Below, piece by piece: positions 1 to 8,596 of a stretch of 64,000 nt of DNA. The stretch is from Leptospira venezuelensis (GTDB lineage Bacteria; Spirochaetota; Leptospiria; Leptospirales; Leptospiraceae). Numbering within the stretch: position 1 is the stretch's first letter; each line of letters begins with the position of its first letter. The stretch lies in assembly GCF_002150035.1 (NCBI RefSeq), contig NZ_NETS01000006.1, forward strand, positions 186,001 through 250,000, written 5' to 3'. The notes beneath the pieces were generated by a model. That model did no database searches. It saw nothing but the letters and a program-made list of their open reading frames with translations, and was not told the origin of the DNA. Both the position numbers and the translations under genes were made by a program.

Positions 1-11
1 GGGATGAACTT

Positions 12-1118
12 ATGGCAAAGGTAAATGTTTCCAAGTCAGTCAAAAAACCGTCTTCTAAAAAAGATAACAGCTTAAAACCGATCAAAGATTTTTTAGGTTC
101 TCGCAGTCTTCCTGCTCCTGTGGATCGTTTGGAAGATGTTCGTAAAAGAGCGAGAAGATTTAGAGATAAATTTTTATCTGGGCCACAAGTGGTATATTAC
201 AAATCCTTTGATTTAGTCCGAGTGCCTTATCCTACTAAATATGCCCTACTGAATGCATTTAGTCTTCCAACACCATTCTTGCATATAATCAATCGATTGT
301 TTATCATCCAATACAAAACATCTGAAGGGATTAAAACTCTACTTTTCTCTCCATCCGATGTGGATGCAAACGCAGAGACTCCTTTTTTCAAAAGACTTTC
401 CCAAAGTTTTGGACCTTTTCAAAATATTGGAAGAAAGATCATGGCTCCTACTTTGAACACTGTAGAGGAATGTTTGAAACAAGTAGGACTTCCTCCGGAG
501 AAAGTGGATTATATTTCCTTTGATCATTTGCATACTCAGGATCTGCGCAAATGGTTAGGGGCGAATGGTCAGCCAGGATATTTTCCAAATGCAAAATTAT
601 TGGTCATGAAAGAAGAATGGGATTCTATCCAAGGACTTCTTCCTCCTCAATCAGATTGGTATTGCCCGAATGGTTCCGGTGGTATCTCTATGGACAGAAT
701 TGTTCTTTTGGATTCTGATACAGAACTAGGCGGGGGAGTTGCTTTGATCAAAACTCCTGGTCATACTTACGGAAATCATAGCTTGGTAGCAAATACTCCG
801 GAAGGGATCTTTGTAACCAGCGAAAATGGAGTGAGTGCGGATAATTATAATCCACTCAAGTCTCGCATTCCTGGCGTGCGCAAATATGCTAAAAACACAG
901 GAATGGAAGTGATCTTAAACGGAAATACTTTGGAGATTGGCCTAGACCAATACATCTCTATGGTTTTGGAAAAAGAGATTGCTGGTCCTTCTTTGCGAAA
1001 TCCCGAATTCTTTAATGTTATGCCTTCTTCTGAAATGAGCGGGTTCTGGCTTTTTCCAGGTACAAGCCCAACCTTCTCATTTGGACAATTAGAATTCGGT
1101 AATATAGTTACCCATTAG
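12..1118 (+). CDS. Metallo-beta-lactamase-fold hydrolase
   Basis: Predicted zinc hydrolase of unknown substrate. The signature DHLHTQD at residues 171-177 supplies H172, H174 and D177 as likely metal ligands, and TPGHT near residue 250 supplies a further histidine (H251). The first 45 or so residues are rich in lysine and arginine with no signal peptide, so the enzyme is probably cytoplasmic. GGGA at bases 1-4 is the only ribosome-binding candidate visible because the window opens here; a start further upstream outside the window cannot be excluded. The SDR gene begins 9 bases after the stop, which suggests cotranscription. The fold also covers lactonases, phosphodiesterases and thioesterases, and the sequence does not say which this is. 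Confidence 0.85.
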   Translation: MAKVNVSKSVKKPSSKKDNSLKPIKDFLGSRSLPAPVDRLEDVRKRARRFRDKFLSGPQVVYYKSFDLVRVPYPTKYALLNAFSLPTPFLHIINRLFIIQYKTSEGIKTLLFSPSDVDANAETPFFKRLSQSFGPFQNIGRKIMAPTLNTVEECLKQVGLPPEKVDYISFDHLHTQDLRKWLGANGQPGYFPNAKLLVMKEEWDSIQGLLPPQSDWYCPNGSGGISMDRIVLLDSDTELGGGVALIKTPGHTYGNHSLVANTPEGIFVTSENGVSADNYNPLKSRIPGVRKYAKNTGMEVILNGNTLEIGLDQYISMVLEKEIAGPSLRNPEFFNVMPSSEMSGFWLFPGTSPTFSFGQLEFGNIVTH

Positions 1119-1127
1119 GAAATATAC

Positions 1128-1934
1128 ATGAATATACTCATCACTGGTGCAAGCGGCGGTTTGGGAAAAAATCTGGCGGAGAAAGCTTACGCTTTAGGTC
1201 ATAATATACTTCTCACAAATCTAAACGAAAAGGCTCTAAAAGATTACATTACTAAACAAAAGTTTGATAAGAACAGGGTATTGATCTCAAAGTTAGATGT
1301 TACTTCTCCTTCTGATTGGAAGAAGGTTATGGATCTGGCTTATAAAAAGTGGGGAAAGCTGGACATTCTAATGAATGTGGCAGGATACCTTCTTCCCGGT
1401 TACATTGAAAATGTAAGCCCTAAAGATATTGATAAGCATATAGATATCAATGCTAAAGGTTTGATGTATGGAACTAGAGAAGCTTCTATCCGAATGATTG
1501 CACAAGGTGGAGGGCATATTATAAATATTGCATCTTTGGCAGGTGTTGCTCCTATTCCTGGAATTTCTCTTTATTCTACTTCTAAATTTGCAGTCAGAGG
1601 ATTTTCACTTGCGGTCGCCCAAGAATTGAGGCCCAAAAAAGTATTTGTGAGTGTAGTTTGCCCAGACGCGATCCAAACACCAATGCTTGATCTACAAAAA
1701 GATTACGAAGAAGCTTCCATGACATTCTCCGGGAATCGATATCTCAAAACGGAAGAAGTGACTGATATTATTTTTAATAAGGTTATTCCTAACAAACCAA
1801 TGGAAGTTTTGATCCCAGGTTCCAGAGGATTTTTGGCTAAGGTAGGAAGTTTTCTACCTGGTTTGAATGCTTTACTCAGTCCTTCTCTTATGAATAAAGG
1901 TAAGAAAAAACAAACAGTCTATAAAAAGGTTTAA
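1128..1934 (+). CDS. Short-chain dehydrogenase/reductase (SDR)
   Basis: NAD(P)-dependent oxidoreductase of the classical SDR family. The Rossmann motif TGASGGLG is at residues 6-13, the NVAG motif at 83-86, and the catalytic set is S136, Y149 and K153 (YSTSK). At 268 residues the length is normal for the family. The C-terminal 40 residues are hydrophobic then lysine-rich, which could tether the protein to the membrane. It lies 9 bases after the metallo-beta-lactamase-fold gene and 1 base before the TRIC-like gene, so all three probably form one transcript. The substrate is not predictable. Confidence 0.9.
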   Translation: MNILITGASGGLGKNLAEKAYALGHNILLTNLNEKALKDYITKQKFDKNRVLISKLDVTSPSDWKKVMDLAYKKWGKLDILMNVAGYLLPGYIENVSPKDIDKHIDINAKGLMYGTREASIRMIAQGGGHIINIASLAGVAPIPGISLYSTSKFAVRGFSLAVAQELRPKKVFVSVVCPDAIQTPMLDLQKDYEEASMTFSGNRYLKTEEVTDIIFNKVIPNKPMEVLIPGSRGFLAKVGSFLPGLNALLSPSLMNKGKKKQTVYKKV

Positions 1935-1935
1935 G

Positions 1936-2556
1936 TTGGACCTTTCTTATTTTTTCAATTTGGCTGGGGTCACAGTGTTTGCTGTATCAGGAGCCTTGGC
2001 CGCTGCGGAAAAAAAGACATATCATGCGGATGCATTCAGTGTATTCTTCACTGGATTTATCACTGCGATCGGTGGTGGAACTTTAAGAGATATTACTCTC
2101 GGAAATTATCCGGTTTCTTGGGTTTCCGATTCGAATGTCCTTTGGGCAATTTTTGCAGGCTTCGCGATCACATTTATATTTCCTAGATTTTTAATCCGAA
2201 TGAAAACGGGGATTTTCTTTTTCGATACGGTAGGGATCGGGATCTATACTGTAATCGGAACTAGGATCTCATTACTGAGCGGAGTAAATCCATTCGCGGC
2301 AGCGATCTTAGGTATGGTGTCCGCTGTATTCGGGGGAGTGATCCGAGATACTTTGATCAACGAAGTTCCTATGATCTTCCGAAGAGAAATTTATGCAACT
2401 GCCTGTTTGGCGGGAGCGATCTTGTACATTGTGCTGGATAGATACGAAGTGAACGGAAGTTTAAATACTGCTGTCTCTGCTTTGCTTGTTATAATAGTTA
2501 GAATGATTGCTGTCCGATTTAATCTTTCTCTTCCTAAATTCCGTTTGCCTGAATAG
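1936..2556 (+). CDS. TRIC/YadS-YicG family membrane channel
   Basis: Small inner-membrane protein of the trimeric intracellular cation (TRIC) channel family, known in bacteria as YadS/YicG or UPF0126. It has about seven hydrophobic segments in two repeats. Each repeat carries a glycine-rich motif followed by RD: GGGTLRD in the first and GGVIRD in the second, the family hallmark. The start is a TTG one base after the SDR stop, so translation is probably coupled. The family conducts monovalent cations; its role in this organism is unknown. Confidence 0.85.
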   Translation: MDLSYFFNLAGVTVFAVSGALAAAEKKTYHADAFSVFFTGFITAIGGGTLRDITLGNYPVSWVSDSNVLWAIFAGFAITFIFPRFLIRMKTGIFFFDTVGIGIYTVIGTRISLLSGVNPFAAAILGMVSAVFGGVIRDTLINEVPMIFRREIYATACLAGAILYIVLDRYEVNGSLNTAVSALLVIIVRMIAVRFNLSLPKFRLPE

Positions 2557-2602
2557 TCTAACATTCTAAAATCCGATTTGGTTTTTCGGAGGAGAATCTA
2601 GG

Positions 2603-3892
2603 ATGTATAGAAAAGGGTCTAATCACGGATTACTTTGGATTTTTGCAGTCGCACTTTTACTGATCGTTTTTATAAAACCCAAAGATAACGGGGTTTCTTA
2701 CACTTCTTATTTTAAAGATCTGAATACAGAGTTGAAACAAAACGGTCCCGGAAAACCGATTGTGCTTCTTGATTTAGATCGTTTGGATTCCAATCTGAAA
2801 CTTTTGAAAGAAAAGATCAAACTTCCTTTGTCTTATAGAGTGGTTGTGAAATCTCTTCCTTCTATAGATCTACTTAAATATATCGTAAATGCAACAGGTT
2901 CTAAAAGGCTGATGGTATTTCACTCTGGGGATATCATCATGTTATTGAATGATCCAGAATTCCAAAAATTTGATATTCTTTTAGGAAAACCAATGCCAAT
3001 TGCAGCTTTGGAAAATATATATTCTAAAACCAAAAAAGAAAATTTTCAAAATGTACAATGGCTGATCGACACTTCCAATCGAGCGACACAGTATCTAGAG
3101 TTTGCAAAGAAGAAGGAACTAAAATTACAATTAAGTTTAGAGATCGATATAGGATTACATAGAGGAGGATTTTCTAACCCGGAAGATTCGCTGGCAGTGT
3201 TGGAACTCCTACAAACGAATCCTAAAAGTATAGAACTTTCCGGATATATGGGTTACGAACCTCATGTTGCTTCTGTACCTGTAATCTTTGGGGATAAGAT
3301 TTCCGCCATGGAAAAATCTCTCCAAAACTCCCTAGATAAATATTCGGATTTTATAAAACTAGGAAGAGAGAAATTCCCGAATTTATTCCAGAAGGAAATG
3401 GTATTCAACGGAGGCGGAAGTAAAACTTATAGTTTCTACCAAAAGAATCCAGGAATAGTTAACGATGTGTCCTTGGGTTCTGCTTTAGTGAAACCTACTG
3501 ACTTCGATGTGGAAAGTTTAGAAGAACATAGCCCTGCTGCGTTTATTGCAACTCCAGTTTTGAAAAAATTAGAAGGTACTAAAATACCTTTTTTAGAATC
3601 TTTATCCTTTCTATTCCCGATTTGGAATCCGAATCAAGAAGTAACTTACTTCATTTACGGAGGGGCATTCTCCGCAAAAAAGGAATCTCCTAAAGGGCTC
3701 GAAGATAATTCTTTATTCGGGTCAAGCACCAACCAAAGTATTTTGAACGGATCGAAAGCTACCAACTTAGAACCGGATGATCAAGTATTCTTTAGGCCTA
3801 CTCAAAGTGAGAAGGTAATGGCGGAGATGGGAGAAATCCATCTGGTTCGTTCTGGTAAATTGATAGGAATATGGAAAACTTTTATCAATTAA
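2603..3892 (+). CDS. Membrane-anchored alanine-racemase-fold PLP protein
   Basis: Pyridoxal-phosphate protein of the alanine racemase N-terminal / low-specificity D-threonine aldolase type. An N-terminal hydrophobic segment (about residues 9-25) looks like an uncleaved anchor, which is unusual for this fold. LLDLDRLDSN (55-64) is the typical family entry motif and K83 in VVVKS is the likely PLP lysine. GLHRGGF and the later NGGGSKT fit the phosphate-binding side of the barrel. A strong GGAGGAG ribosome-binding site precedes the ATG. D-threonine aldolase, D-serine dehydratase-like or amino-acid racemase activity are all possible; I infer no substrate. Confidence 0.75.
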   Translation: MYRKGSNHGLLWIFAVALLLIVFIKPKDNGVSYTSYFKDLNTELKQNGPGKPIVLLDLDRLDSNLKLLKEKIKLPLSYRVVVKSLPSIDLLKYIVNATGSKRLMVFHSGDIIMLLNDPEFQKFDILLGKPMPIAALENIYSKTKKENFQNVQWLIDTSNRATQYLEFAKKKELKLQLSLEIDIGLHRGGFSNPEDSLAVLELLQTNPKSIELSGYMGYEPHVASVPVIFGDKISAMEKSLQNSLDKYSDFIKLGREKFPNLFQKEMVFNGGGSKTYSFYQKNPGIVNDVSLGSALVKPTDFDVESLEEHSPAAFIATPVLKKLEGTKIPFLESLSFLFPIWNPNQEVTYFIYGGAFSAKKESPKGLEDNSLFGSSTNQSILNGSKATNLEPDDQVFFRPTQSEKVMAEMGEIHLVRSGKLIGIWKTFIN

Positions 3893-3937
3893 GATAAAAT
3901 AATTTCTGATATAAGGCTTGGAAGAACACCTCATCCA

Positions 3938-5350
3938 ATGAAAGAACAAACTCTTTCGAATCGTACCATGGCAGGTTACGCATCCGCAGAAGTGGGAATC
4001 ACTGCCGTGGAAACCATGGCCCAGATCTATCTTCTGGATTTTTATGTTTCTACGGTAGGATTGAAACCTTCTCTATTTGGCTTGGCTATGCTGATTGCGA
4101 TCTTATGGGATGCGATCAGTGATCCTATTATGGGATATATCTCGGATCGAACTAGTTTCACAAATGGAAGAAGAAGACCTTATATTTTAATCGGAGGATT
4201 TTTACTAGGCCTAGGTGCATATTTTCTTTTCTCTCCTCCCGAGTTAGAGACCCAAACTTCTAAGTTTTTATACTTGGTAATCGCTTATTTTTTCACGAAT
4301 ACATTTATGACAATGATAGCGGTTCCTCATATCAGTTTAGGAGGAGAGATCGGTCATACATCTGGAGAAAGAAATAAAATCTTTGGTTGGAGATTATTCT
4401 TTGCGAATCTAGGCCTTTTGTGTGGATTACTTCTTCCTGCGATTTGGGTTTCTTTAGGAAAGGATGGATTTAGTTCTAGGAGCTTTTCTTCGGCGGTTAT
4501 ATGGATCTTATTGTGTTTTGTTTCTTATTTTTCTTATATTTTTACCAAAGGTAGAGATTTCCCTTATCGTAGATTAGAAACGGAGTCGAATTCCGTACGT
4601 GCGAATATTTTGTCCTTCTTTCAATCCGCTGTTTTTATATTAAAAAATCGTTATTTTCTACCTTTACTTTTGGCGTTTATTGTGGCGACTGCTGCAAGGA
4701 CTTTAAACTCTTCTCTGGGACTTTTATATTATAAGGAAAGATTACTACTGGAAGATTCTCAAGTGGTGATCCGTATACTTCTTCCTTTTGTATTTTTTCT
4801 TACGATCTCTATTCCGCTTTGGATATACTTAGCAAAAAGATTCGGCAAAAAACTCCCTGCATTCTGGGGAAGTCTTTTGCTCGGAGTTATGACAATGATC
4901 TTATATCCGGTCTTGCCCCAAGGTTCTTATGAGGCTCCTTTGGTAGCAGCATTTTTTGGAGGAATATTCGCAGGCTCCATTTTACTTTTCGATTCATTGG
5001 TAGCAGATGTAGTAGATTATGATGAACTTCTTACAGGAGAGAAGAGAGAAGGTGCATATTTTGGATTCTGGAAGATGGCAACCAAGATCATTAGAGCGAT
5101 TGGGTTTGCTTTTTTAGGTTTTTTGTTAGAAGCGATTGGATACCAAGCGGGAGCGCAAACACAAGACCCTGAGCTTGGCTGGAGATTGACAATTTTATTC
5201 GGACCAGTAGTAGGAAGTTTATTCGTTCTGGCTTCTTTGATCTTTACTAGAATGGGTCTTACTTCAGAAGTTCACGCAAAGATACGGGAACTTCTATCAA
5301 GAAAACAGAATATTCAAAAAAGAAGAAGTTCCGGCACTACGGCCGGATAA
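3938..5350 (+). CDS. GPH-family (MelB-like) MFS transporter
   Basis: Twelve-helix major facilitator transporter of the glycoside-pentoside-hexuronide:cation symporter type. The loop between helices 2 and 3 has the family pattern DP-x-x-G-x-x-SDRT followed by GRRRP near residues 57-75. DSLVADVVDYDELLTGE in the second half is also typical of the GPH/MelB branch. Length (470 residues) is normal. The start lies 45 bases after the PLP protein. The convergent recombinase gene ends only 3 bases beyond its stop. The substrate is probably a sugar or related small molecule, by family only. Confidence 0.85.
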   Translation: MKEQTLSNRTMAGYASAEVGITAVETMAQIYLLDFYVSTVGLKPSLFGLAMLIAILWDAISDPIMGYISDRTSFTNGRRRPYILIGGFLLGLGAYFLFSPPELETQTSKFLYLVIAYFFTNTFMTMIAVPHISLGGEIGHTSGERNKIFGWRLFFANLGLLCGLLLPAIWVSLGKDGFSSRSFSSAVIWILLCFVSYFSYIFTKGRDFPYRRLETESNSVRANILSFFQSAVFILKNRYFLPLLLAFIVATAARTLNSSLGLLYYKERLLLEDSQVVIRILLPFVFFLTISIPLWIYLAKRFGKKLPAFWGSLLLGVMTMILYPVLPQGSYEAPLVAAFFGGIFAGSILLFDSLVADVVDYDELLTGEKREGAYFGFWKMATKIIRAIGFAFLGFLLEAIGYQAGAQTQDPELGWRLTILFGPVVGSLFVLASLIFTRMGLTSEVHAKIRELLSRKQNIQKRRSSGTTAG

Positions 5351-5353
5351 GTC

Positions 5354-6247
5354 TCAATACTTGTACTTCTTCTTAATTTCTTTTAAAGCGTCTTGGATAT
5401 GCTTTTGTCTGACCTGAGGTCTTAGGTTCTTGCGGATGGGAAGATAACTTTCCGTAGTCGCAAGACTTTTATGACCTAAAAACTCTCTGATATCTTCCAG
5501 ACTTTTGCCTTCTGCCAATTGGTGGATGGCTCTACTATGTCTGAGAGTGAACAAGGTTACCTGTGCTTTGATCCCTGCATACTTTGCTAGATCTCCGACC
5601 AAACGTTCCACGTTCCTGGAAGTCAAATGTGTTCCTTGGTATTTACCCGGGAACAAATAAGAACTTTTCTCGGTTCCAACTTCCTTTTCAAACTTCTTCA
5701 AAATCTTTTGTAATTCTGAATCCATCAAAACGGTTCTGTTTTGAGTAGGAATAGGTGAGTCTACTTTGATCGTTTTTTTAGAAAGATCGAATTGTCCCCA
5801 TTTTAAACGAATGATCTCACCAACTCGCAAACCTGCATAATAGGCTAACGCGCAGAGAAGATGGGATCTAGGAGACTCGGAAGCTGTCTCCAAAAGAAGT
5901 GAAATCTCTTTTTGGTTCAGGACCTTCGGGGTTTTGTACTCCCTGGCTGGTCTTCTGAAGTCTTCGAATACGTTCATATCCAGAACTTCTTCAAAAAACA
6001 TTTTTAAAGAACTGATGTTTATCTGGATTGTGGAAGAGGAAACCTTCTTCTTCCTTAAATATTCTATGTACTTTTCGATATCCTTGGTAACTACTTTTTC
6101 CGCGGGTTTGTCCGCGAATAAAAGAAAGTCCAAATTATATCTTAGGTAAGTGTATTCGGTCGCCTTTTTATAATTTCTTTGCCGAATTACCTTTACTAGT
6201 TTCTCGAAGGAAGACTTATTCTTCTTCGGGACCTCCGTATCTATCAT
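5354..6247 (-). CDS. Xer-like tyrosine recombinase, unusual FxxR active site
   Basis: Site-specific recombinase of the phage-integrase/Xer family, 297 residues. An N-terminal SAM-like core-binding domain spans about residues 12-95 and the catalytic domain about 110-285. R141 (AGLRVGE), R236 (TLRHSR), H259 (LGHKS) and nucleophile Y268 (ESYL) are present. The histidine of the usual H-x-L-R-H box is F233, which is unexpected. A GAGG ribosome-binding site lies 6 bases before the ATG. Its size fits XerC/XerD, but no division-site-like sequence or gene cassette is visible beside it. Whether it is the chromosome-resolving Xer or a separate integrase is open. Confidence 0.8.
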   Translation of the reverse strand: MIDTEVPKKNKSSFEKLVKVIRQRNYKKATEYTYLRYNLDFLLFADKPAEKVVTKDIEKYIEYLRKKKVSSSTIQINISSLKMFFEEVLDMNVFEDFRRPAREYKTPKVLNQKEISLLLETASESPRSHLLCALAYYAGLRVGEIIRLKWGQFDLSKKTIKVDSPIPTQNRTVLMDSELQKILKKFEKEVGTEKSSYLFPGKYQGTHLTSRNVERLVGDLAKYAGIKAQVTLFTLRHSRAIHQLAEGKSLEDIREFLGHKSLATTESYLPIRKNLRPQVRQKHIQDALKEIKKKYKY

Positions 6248-6322
6248 CTCGGACCTCTAGTACTAACTGTATCATTTTTATATTTTGTGTATCCGGATGT
6301 TCCAAAAGTCCGCGTCACGATT

Positions 6323-6338
6323 TGTTGGAGTTCCAACA
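6323..6338. repeat. Short intergenic palindrome, GTxGGAnnTCCxAC type
   Basis: TGTTGGAGTTCCAACA has 7-base arms around a central GT and lies between aroK and the recombinase gene. It is one of four related palindromes in this window; the others start at 8509, 15823 and 16105. All four lie between genes. Confidence 0.5.
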
Positions 6339-6464
6339 TCGGGTTTGAACTTTTTAGAATGATATTTTTCTCATCCGGTTATAACGAAGATTCTAATTCC
6401 ATTAGAATATCGTAAAGATATTTATGATTTTTGTAATATCTTATAAATTTGGACGTTTAAGGAA

Positions 6465-6479
6465 AGGGCAGAACGCCCT
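6465..6479 (-). terminator. Probable terminator of the cheD-HDOD-aroK operon
   Basis: On the minus strand AGGGC, a GTTCT loop and GCCCT are followed by TTTCCTT. The hairpin begins 8 bases after the aroK stop. The stem is only 5 base pairs but G+C rich, and the T-tract is imperfect. Confidence 0.55.
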
Positions 6480-6486
6480 ATTTGTA

Positions 6487-7026
6487 TTAGACCCAGCCGG
6501 ATCTGCGTAGGATTTCCTCGCAGACTTCTTCCGTATTGCGGTCATCTAAGGCAATCTGGATATCCGAATGAGCCCTGTATTGAGGTAGTCTGGATTCTAA
6601 AATTGTCTTATAAGAAAGAACGCTACTTAAAGGAGGACGAGTGGGGTCATTCTGGATCTTCTCTACTAAGTATTCAGATTTTCTGGATAGAGAGATCACA
6701 AATGCGGATTCTTTCAGTATATTTGTCTTTCTTTCACTTACAATCTCCTTACCTGATTCGTCCTGGTCGAATAATATTCCACCGCCACAATCCAAGATCA
6801 GATTTTGGGAAGCTGAGACTTGTTTTAGGATTTGGAATTCAAGGTCGCGGAAAGGTTTCCAATTTCCTGAATGTGATTTTACGAAGTCTGGAATGGACAC
6901 TCCACCTGTCAGGTAGACAGCTATCATGTCTGTTGAGATTACGGGTTTGCCTGTGAGTTTGGAAAGTTTACGGGAGATTTTAGATTTTCCAACACCTCTT
7001 GGGCCGATCAGGGCAATGTTTTTCAA
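6487..7026 (-). CDS. aroK: Shikimate kinase
   Basis: Phosphorylates shikimate at the 3-hydroxyl with ATP in chorismate synthesis; cytoplasmic. The P-loop GPRGVGKS is at residues 8-15. D33, R60 and the GGG triplet 81-83 are the shikimate-binding positions. R130 (DPTRPPL) is the lid arginine and R151 lies in the C-terminal substrate motif. At 179 residues it is a single-domain enzyme. The start is a TTG that overlaps the TGA stop of the upstream HDOD gene (TTGA), so translation is probably coupled. Third gene of an operon with cheD and the HDOD gene. Confidence 0.92.
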   Translation of the reverse strand: MKNIALIGPRGVGKSKISRKLSKLTGKPVISTDMIAVYLTGGVSIPDFVKSHSGNWKPFRDLEFQILKQVSASQNLILDCGGGILFDQDESGKEIVSERKTNILKESAFVISLSRKSEYLVEKIQNDPTRPPLSSVLSYKTILESRLPQYRAHSDIQIALDDRNTEEVCEEILRRSGWV

Positions 7027-7874
7027 ACCGAGATCAACTCTTCGATATGTTTTGCCATCTCCGGTAAAAGAGTGTAGTACATTTGCAGATCTCCCTCTGT
7101 CACACCTACGTTCTGTAAGGCTTTAGTAGAGAGTTGAATTTTTAAACCGCCTATGTCAATTCCCATTCCACCTAGGATCACGATACAATTCGCAATATGA
7201 ACGACAGAAACTAATTCAGGGAACTGAGTGGCCTTTTCAGGTTCAGTATAAAATCTAGCTACTTCTATCAATTCCTCAGGGAAATTCCATTTAGCTAAAA
7301 GTTTTGCTCCTGCTTCCTGGTGAGTGTATCCGAAAAACTTCGCCTCTAAGTCAGTATAAGGTCCTTGGTAGGTTTGTAATTCGGTTCTGAATTGCATGAG
7401 AACTGTAGGAAAGAAATCGGCGAGGATTACTTTTCCTATATTATGGAGAAGTCCTGCAGTAAATACTACATCCTTATCCAATTTCAGTTTTTTCTGGACT
7501 GCTATTCTTTTAGCAAGTTCCGCTACGATCAATGAATGGATCCAATTAGATTCTCCATCTACTTGATAACCTTTCAGTTCTTTTTTAAGAATACCTTTGG
7601 TTTCATTTAGAAGAATTATTTCTTGTACAGTCTTGATCCCAAGGGTCATTAAGGATTCTTGAACTGTTTTTACAGGCTTAGCAGGACGGAAATATGCAGA
7701 GTTAGAAAGTTTGATCACTGCAGCTGTAAGTCCAGGATCTTTCGAAATTTCCTTAGCCAGCTCTGCGATGACTACATCCGGTTTGCCTACCATCTCCATC
7801 ACTTTACTTACTACGGAGGAGATTTTAGGAAGCTGGGCTTCGTTTTCAAAAAGTTGATCTATCTTTTCTTTCAT
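7023..7874 (-). CDS. HDOD-domain signalling protein
   Basis: Single HDOD domain (a catalytically altered relative of the HD phosphohydrolases) covering most of the 283 residues. The opening QLPKISSVVSKVMEM and the block DPGLTAAVIKLSNSAYF are typical, and AGLLHNIGKVILADF is the degenerate HD core. Such proteins act as signalling or regulatory scaffolds, often with chemotaxis or cyclic-di-GMP systems. It begins 4 bases after the cheD stop and overlaps aroK by 4 bases. The link to CheD suggests a chemotaxis-related role, by inference. Confidence 0.88.
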   Translation of the reverse strand: MKEKIDQLFENEAQLPKISSVVSKVMEMVGKPDVVIAELAKEISKDPGLTAAVIKLSNSAYFRPAKPVKTVQESLMTLGIKTVQEIILLNETKGILKKELKGYQVDGESNWIHSLIVAELAKRIAVQKKLKLDKDVVFTAGLLHNIGKVILADFFPTVLMQFRTELQTYQGPYTDLEAKFFGYTHQEAGAKLLAKWNFPEELIEVARFYTEPEKATQFPELVSVVHIANCIVILGGMGIDIGGLKIQLSTKALQNVGVTEGDLQMYYTLLPEMAKHIEELISV

Positions 7875-7878
7875 TCCG

Positions 7879-8385
7879 TTACCTGACCTTATAAAGGTAC
7901 TTTTCGAATCCGCCCTTCTTTAAAAGGATCCTGCCATCATCCAAATAGAGACTAATCGTTCTGCCTTCATGGCCTCCGACATCTTCTACGAGTAACGTTA
8001 TTTTTTCTTTATCTAAAAATTCTTTTGCGACACTTACATTCAAGTCGCCTATGTTCTGCAGGAAGCTTGAATTCATTCCCTTGAACATGGAAGCTCCTCC
8101 GAATAGACGAGCAAAATATTCCCCCTTGCCGCAGCCTAACTCAGTCATCCTTTTTACCAATTCAGGCAGAGCAGTTTCAGCGTATTTATGAGGATTTTTG
8201 GAGGAATCTTTTCCAGAAGGATCTTTGGCGAGCATGATATGGGCCATGGCTCCTACCTTCTTCTCGGGAGAATAAAAAACGACCCCGATACAGGAACCTA
8301 ATGTGGTGCGGATCATAGAAGGAGACTGTCCTCCTTGGATATCCGCGATCCCGACGTTTATAATTTTTACGTCTTTATTGAGCAT
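7879..8385 (-). CDS. cheD: Chemoreceptor glutamine deamidase CheD
   Basis: Deamidates specific glutamines in methyl-accepting chemotaxis proteins and can be modulated by CheC/CheY-P. The catalytic cysteine is C32 in TLGSCIGV and the catalytic histidine is H49 in GAMAHIML. RLFGGASMF and the C-terminal VGGHEGRT are also family blocks. The 168-residue length is normal. First gene of the cheD-HDOD-aroK operon; its promoter should lie in the divergent gap 8386-8596. No cheC, cheB or cheR gene is adjacent. Confidence 0.92.
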   Translation of the reverse strand: MLNKDVKIINVGIADIQGGQSPSMIRTTLGSCIGVVFYSPEKKVGAMAHIMLAKDPSGKDSSKNPHKYAETALPELVKRMTELGCGKGEYFARLFGGASMFKGMNSSFLQNIGDLNVSVAKEFLDKEKITLLVEDVGGHEGRTISLYLDDGRILLKKGGFEKYLYKVR

Positions 8386-8508
8386 ACTTTCTGTCAGTAA
8401 TAACCGGGTAGTATTTTAGGATCATCCAAGTTCCTTCAAATCTTTTTTCCCGGAAATTTCGCCGGACCGGAATCGAATTATGTGACGATTTAACCTTCTA
8501 AAAATCCC

Positions 8509-8522
8509 GTGGGAATTCCTAC
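8509..8522. repeat. Short intergenic palindrome, GTxGGAnnTCCxAC type
   Basis: GTGGGAATTCCTAC is a palindrome with one mismatched (G-T) pair in the divergent gap between cheD and the TraB-family gene. It belongs to the same small family as the sites starting at 6323, 15823 and 16105. Confidence 0.45.
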
Positions 8523-8596
8523 TCTTTTTGGAAAAATAGAGTTTCATATCATCCAGCTTAAAGGAAATTGTATGTAAAGAAAGGAAATCGACCCTC

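Noticed and set aside
5354..6486. Integron or genomic island at the tyrosine recombinase
   Set aside because: No attachment-site repeats, cassettes, or compositional shift; the neighbouring genes are ordinary chromosomal ones.
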